A stretch of DNA of 64,000 bases from Alnus glutinosa (lineage: Eukaryota; Streptophyta; Magnoliopsida; Fagales; Betulaceae). Made by a program: the position numbers and the translations under genes. The notes under the pieces were generated by a model that saw only the letters and a list, made by a program, of their open reading frames with translations, was not told where the DNA came from and searched no databases. Positions 58,947 through 64,000 of the stretch are shown one piece after another. How positions within the stretch are numbered: the first letter of the stretch is position 1; each line of letters begins with the position of its first letter. The stretch lies in contig NC_084886.1 in NCBI RefSeq assembly GCF_958979055.1, positions 5,475,001-5,539,000 of the forward strand, read 5' to 3'.

Positions 58947-60509
58947 AGAATCACTCATGACTTATTTTTTATTTTGTTTTTGCAAATCTTTCCAATATAA
59001 AGTATGGATCACTATCTAGTATCTACTCTCGCTTCTTTTGTTTGTGGATCAATTAGTAGCCTCCGATGACAATGTAGTTTTGAACTTTATCACTCTAAAA
59101 GAAAAATATGTATAAATCATGAATTATTAAGAATGTGTAATTTATTTAATAAACTCTTATAACTATCATACAGACATGATGACGCAGTAGTAAACTTAGC
59201 TCTTAAATCAACTATTCAAAAGATAGATAGAGATAATTGTATATAAATCAAGAAAAATGTTGTATTTTTTATTTATTATTATTTTGAGAAGGAAAATAGT
59301 TGTTTTCCTTTGTCAAAAGACCAAAATGTCAATTGTTTGGCAAACCATTTTAACTCCCCTCTATTTATTTTCACTTTTCTCAAAAAACACATTCTAACTT
59401 TTTTATATTTTTTATATCACATCAATCATTTTTTAATTATTATTCAAATAAAAAAATTCACTACAAAACAAAATATTTTTATTTTTTTATAAAATATTCT
59501 TAAATTTTATATCACATCAATTATTTATTACACGACACATAAATATTATTAAAAAAACAACTATTTATCAAACACAACTATTCACGTAATTTGGGGTACG
59601 TGAAAAAATTCTGACAGTTATACAGAATCCACCCAGGTTGAACGGGTCATGAAGAAGCCGCCAGAAATTGGCCAGATTCGACTAGCCAGTGGCTACCGAT
59701 GCATCAGTCCGACAGACGGGGGCCCGGGCCGGTCCTGATCCAATAACTATGCATGAATATCACACCGATGGAACAGCTTTGATTACATTTGAAATATTAA
59801 TTTTTATATGTGTCACTGCAGAAAGCCGTGTAAAAATCGACATGTGTTACAGAGGCTGTACAATGTGAAAGAGGCAAAAGGACACTGCGTAAAAGGAGAA
59901 GTCGGTGACAGTGGGTTCACATGAAAACTACCGACGTCCCCTTCACGAGAATGGCCATTTCCCAAGCCCTGGAGCCCAACTCCCCCCTCATTTTCTTCCA
60001 CTCTTCATCTGTTTGTCTTCTTCCTCCTCCTTGGAATGTGTGCTCGATTCTCTCTCTCTCCTCTCTCTGTATTTTTATATACTTTTTATTTAACTTTGAG
60101 TAGATTTTGTTCACCGTTGGTGCTGACAATGATGAAATCAGCAAAAGCCCAGCACTCGCCAGCATTTTCGTTTGACAGACAGAGACATGATTCCCAAACA
60201 AGAAAGAAAATAAAAATGTAAGGAAGGAATCCCTCTTCATTTCATGGCCCGTGCTACAACTGCGACCAGTCACTGGCTAATATAATTTCACTCTCTGAAT
60301 TTTGAGAAACATTTCTGAAAGTATAGGAAACTTGGTATATAACTTGGAGACGCATTACCTCTTTATTCCTCCTGAAAATTCAACTTGCTATATTTTACTT
60401 TATACATTCTACGTACCAAAACGTGGTTTAATTCAAAAGCATAAAAGAAACATGGTAATTAATTAATAAAGATTATACTCCAATAACGACAATATCTGGG
60501 TTCAATATT
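58947..60509. other. intergenic; MITE-like stretch and no gene
   Basis: 59.24-59.58 kb carries inverted motifs (AAAATAGTTGTTTT and AAACAACTATTT) around an AT-rich core, probably a decayed MITE. The frames at 59813-60273 overlap on both strands without domains. The part next to 60510 contains the 3' UTR of the homeobox gene. Confidence 0.4.
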
Positions 60510-61755
60510 TCAATTGAAATGTTGTTGCTCCAACCACGGCCAGAAGGCGGATTGATCATCCATGCCACAGAACATGTTGCTTAAGCTTTCTTCTTTGACA
60601 ATTTGATCCATCTTCTGGCATTGGAGGTGATCAGGTCTTGATGAGTTTTGGAAGAGTTGAGCCACATGACCTGGAGGCCTAATAGAGGATGGAAAGAATG
60701 GTCTGCTGGTTGGATGAGTGGATAAAGGACTATCGATGGCTGGTGTCCTTGAGATATCCAACTTGATCTCCGAGCTGTTCTCGCTTCTGTTGCTGCAGGA
60801 ACCCTCTGTTTCTTTATTGAGGTTGATAGATTCTGTTGGCTCTCTATTTTTTAGTGCCAATATCTGTAGCAATTAAAATTGACCAGTTAAGTTAAAGCAT
60901 GCAAACGTGTTACTTCTTCAGATTCCCCTACTGTAAATTTAGGATATATGGAAGCTAGCCCAGATTGGTGGTCTGAGAGATCTCTCCTTTTAGATATGAT
61001 CATTACCCTTTATCCCCAAACTATGATCAATCAATACATCAAATATCATACGAAAAGGAAGCTTTTTAAAAAGCAATTATTGGTTCTAGTAGATCTCCAG
61101 CAGAAGTAAAGGTTCTGAAAAATCATGATGCAAGAAAAAGTCAAAAAGCATTATCAATCTTTGTTAGGGGGGGAAAAAGATCCCGATTTCCAAATCCCAT
61201 GCAGAACTTGAAGTATTCTTATAAATTTCACTACATCAACAAGCTAAGAACCCCAGCAGGAAACATAAAATGTTGAAAATAAGAAAAATTAAAAGAAAGA
61301 GAGAACACTTAAAACTAACCTCTGCTTGAAGTTTTTGGTTCTGAGCTTGGAGTGCATCGTTGTCTGCTTTGACTGCTTCAAACTGTCTCTTAAGAAGATC
61401 GTAGTCTTTCTCCAACTGCTTGGTCTTCCACCTTGCCCTCCTGTTTTGGAACCAAATAGCAATCTGTCTTGGCTGAAGACCTAGAGCCCTAGCCAACTGC
61501 ATTTTCCTCTCTGGCTCAAGCTTATTCCCCAACTCAAAGTTCTTCTCAAGTGTCTTCACCTGTTCCATGTTAAGCCTCCTCTTCTTCTCCCCTACCTGTG
61601 ACCCATCATCAGACAAATCATCCTCCCCATTACCTTCTTCTCCCAATTCAACACCTGAAAATGATAGGGATCTCTTCCCTAAGAAGGATGCCACCCCTGC
61701 ATCAACAAAACCATTTGAAGCTAGCCCATGTACTAATATTTTATATTTGTGTGTG

Positions 61756-61826
<71 letters not shown>

Positions 61827-61953
61827 CATGAAAGTCTTGAGGTGTACATGAGGGTAGGATTGGATTGAGAGAAGAGGAATGCTGATTGGCATCTTCATGA
61901 GGGGCATGTAGCATGAAATTTGCTGAGAAGAAGGCCATCCCATTGCTAGTCAT
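60510..61953 (-). CDS. ATHB-13: HD-Zip I homeobox transcription factor (ATHB13/ATHB23 type)
   Basis: Nuclear transcription factor that dimerises through a leucine zipper and binds AATNATT-type pseudopalindromes. Arabidopsis ATHB13 and ATHB23 act in sugar-dependent growth, stem and pollen development and stress tolerance. Exons on minus: 61953-61827, 61696-61320, 60863-60510; 858 nt, in frame, 285 residues. The start [20 protein letters not shown] is typical of the clade. Homeodomain about residues 80-138 ([20 protein letters not shown] to [13 protein letters not shown]), then a zipper with leucines at heptad spacing (about 139-175, [20 protein letters not shown]). The C terminus ends with an aromatic [10 protein letters not shown] motif. 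An acidic [15 protein letters not shown] lies before the homeodomain. Intron 1 (130 bp) is half microsatellite. ATHB13 and ATHB23 are not separable here by eye. Confidence 0.95.
61759..61823. repeat. (GA)n/(CT)n microsatellite in intron 1 of the homeobox gene
   Basis: About 64 bp of pure GA on plus (CT in the gene sense). It starts four bases after the 5' splice site (GTAC then CTCTCT), so a large share of the 130-bp intron is repeat. The arginine-glutamate and serine-leucine frames across it are not genes. Confidence 0.95.
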
Positions 61954-62200
61954 AATCTAGGCTTGTGCCACCAATTTTAAAAGCTTCTCTGATAATCTGG
62001 CTGTCATGTTGAAAGAGAGAAAGAAGATTGAAGATGCACTAGGTGGACAAAGTTTAGTGTAGGAAAAGGAAAAGCGAGACTTAATATATCAAATAAAATC
62101 CTCTGCTAGAATTAAAAGAAATTTGAATTTCTGCAATAGGAAGGAGATGCAGTATGATTGGTATGATGGCTGGCTTATATACCTTATCAGCTTCTAGGAG
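61954..62200 (-). promoter_or_regulatory. leader and core promoter of the homeobox gene
   Basis: A TATATAAG word on minus at about 62174-62181 is followed by roughly 220 bp of leader to the ATG. This is a plausible core promoter by position; the start site is not proven. Confidence 0.45.
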
Positions 62201-64000
62201 AGTTTATTATTCTTGTATATATAAATTGGAAGAGAGAGAGGAGAGAGAAAAAGAAGAGAGGAAGATCGAAGTTAATGATTCTATAGTTCCACTTCTCATC
62301 ATATGAAGAGTGATTTCTCTTTTTATATGTGACTTTGTTTTAGAAAAATAAAGAAAACCATATTCCCTGTAGGACATGCATACTATTGTACAATATAATT
62401 TTTTAAAACATATCTGATGAAACAGCGACAATATTTTTAAACAAAAGAGTAAAAAATATGGCAATGAGATTCAAAATAAAGGGGGAAATTAATGTGCTCA
62501 ACCATGTACGTCAGTCAATATAATTTGTAAGAAAATGCTGTTATTTTCATTAATTCTTAGGGGACAAGCAGTGGTGTTATTCTTAACAAAGACAGTTGTC
62601 TAAAAATATAAATTTGAAAATGGGAAGCAGGCACTTTTAAAGTGGTTTGATTCCATTGGTAAAGGAAAGAAAATGGGGTTCATATTTTATGTTGCTTTAA
62701 TATTATTGTGAGCTGTAGAGTTGAGAGGAAAAAGAAATGGTAGCTCCTGAAGAATATCTAATTAACAAGTAAACTATAGCTTTCAGATGGGCTGGTGGTG
62801 ATGTATAGAACGAAAGAGTGGTAAGATTGTGTATGAATGTTTTTATGTTGTCTTAGTTTTGTGAAGAAACAGGTTACTTAAGAAAAAAGAGAAATGAGTT
62901 GGCTGTTTCTTTAGGTACAGAGGGGGAGAGAGAGAAAAAGAAGGGGCAGGAATCTAGGGGATGGGTCCAATGGGGGGGGCAGGGTTTGCTACCTAACCCA
63001 CCAACAGGTATCGTGCACTGCGACGAAACTCTTTCCCATCATCCATTATCCTTTCTGGCTTTCCCATTCAGCTTCAGCCCGCCCCTGTAGCTCTGCGTTT
63101 GTACGTGTGTGTGTGTGCATGTAATGAAAGAGAGAGGACTTTAAAAAGCCCAAGCAAGGCTGTGTTAACCCTACCACTGCTTCTCCTTTTCGTCTTTCTA
63201 ACCCGATTTCTACGTTCGTCTCCATCCCCACTGCTCCGATCTCTTTTCTGCCGTGTCACCCCCTTTGGCCTTCTTCATGTCCTATCCTCTTCCCCCTACT
63301 TTTTCTACTCCCCCTTGGGTTAACTTTGTCACCATCAATCAATAATCATCTAAGAGATAATTAACTAATCACATATCGTCGTCATCACCAGGCCCCGTTG
63401 CTTTCTCATCCTACGAACGAACCTAGCTCACCATTTTACTTGAGCCAATAGTCTAGATCAGGTCAACCATGGAATACTAACCTTTCATTTTATTGACCTG
63501 AGCGACGTGTCAATGCCCATCCAACCTTGAATTTTGTTCGAGTGGATTAAATATGTATAAATAATATTTCTCAAAATAAAACTGTCTAGCAAGCGATAGA
63601 CACTATCAAATACCAATAAACTTAGATTCACTTTCAAAAAATGTTTTGAGAGAAAATGAATGCTCATGGCTTATAAACTTCAGAAGTCAGAAAATCCTGA
63701 CAATATTGTAGAACTCTTTATATGCCCTTCACATGTGACATTATGGTCAAACACATGGACACCAATAAGAAAAAAATTGTCGAACAACGTAAAAAACCTC
63801 CACGTAAACTCAATAAACTAAGAATGAAATGTGAATATAGTATATCTATAGGTACTCTTATATAAATTTGCTACTTTTTAGGGTATTTTATATATATATA
63901 TATATATATTGAAGACAAAAGTCAAAATTTATTGATCGAAATAAGAACCTTGCTAAGCAAGGACAATTGAATGAATGTGGGGAGGTATTTTCTCAATCCA
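62201..64000. other. upstream region of the homeobox gene, no further gene recognised
   Basis: Contains GA-rich stretches (62230-62265, 62927-62945), a GT repeat near 63105-63116 and an (AT)n near 63893-63910. No open frame resembles a known protein. The window ends in unassigned sequence. Confidence 0.45.

Noticed and set aside
61567..61851. Frames with long Arg-Glu or Ser-Leu repeats
   Set aside because: They are translations of the (GA)n/(CT)n microsatellite in an intron and antisense to the homeobox exons.

Overview
The window is nuclear DNA of a flowering plant, most likely a woody eudicot. Its genes have GT-AG introns, the intergenic DNA is AT-rich and full of transposon debris, and the recognised proteins are plant-specific families. 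The sequence alone does not fix the species. Exon coordinates were assembled by hand from splice signals, reading-frame continuity and recalled family sequences; no database search was run.

Layout. 1-8.9 kb has no protein gene I can support, but holds two MIR395 microRNA precursors facing away from each other (about 3.66-3.76 kb on minus, 4.59-4.71 kb on plus), each with a TATA box. LTR-like debris, two foldback (Mutator-like) elements and a MITE surround them. A receptor-like cytoplasmic kinase with a shifted C-terminal tail lies at 9-10.8 kb (+). 10.86-15.14 kb is nested transposons: a foldback element that carries another foldback element, then a truncated Copia retrotransposon interrupted in its zinc-knuckle region by a poly(A)-tailed retroelement.

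The gene-rich core runs from 15.5 to 37.1 kb: a PBL2/PBL3 (APK2)-type kinase (-), a UDP-galactose/UDP-glucose transporter of the UTR1/UTR3 type (+) and a FOUR LIPS/MYB88-type R2R3-MYB gene (-). All three spliced models are in frame from ATG to stop (414, 332 and 484 residues). From memory of the Arabidopsis annotation, the same three families are neighbours there twice (At1g14350-14370 and At2g02800-02820), so this looks like an ancestral syntenic block. The transporter has an exact ER-stress element (CCAAT-N9-CCACG) about 225 bp upstream of its ATG.

38.8-39.8 kb is a decayed LINE RNase H domain split by a segment that includes a degraded rbcL fragment, i.e. nuclear DNA of organellar origin. 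40-51.7 kb is AT-rich, with microsatellites, a minisatellite and Copia remnants. A single-exon gene for a predicted plastid membrane protein with a bacterial-type PH domain lies at 51.8-52.4 kb (-). 53.6-59 kb again holds inverted-repeat elements, an LTR and a second copy of the poly(A)-tailed retroelement. The last gene, 60.5-62 kb (-), is an HD-Zip I homeobox gene of the ATHB13/23 type. Apart from the three syntenic genes, no functional coupling between genes is evident.
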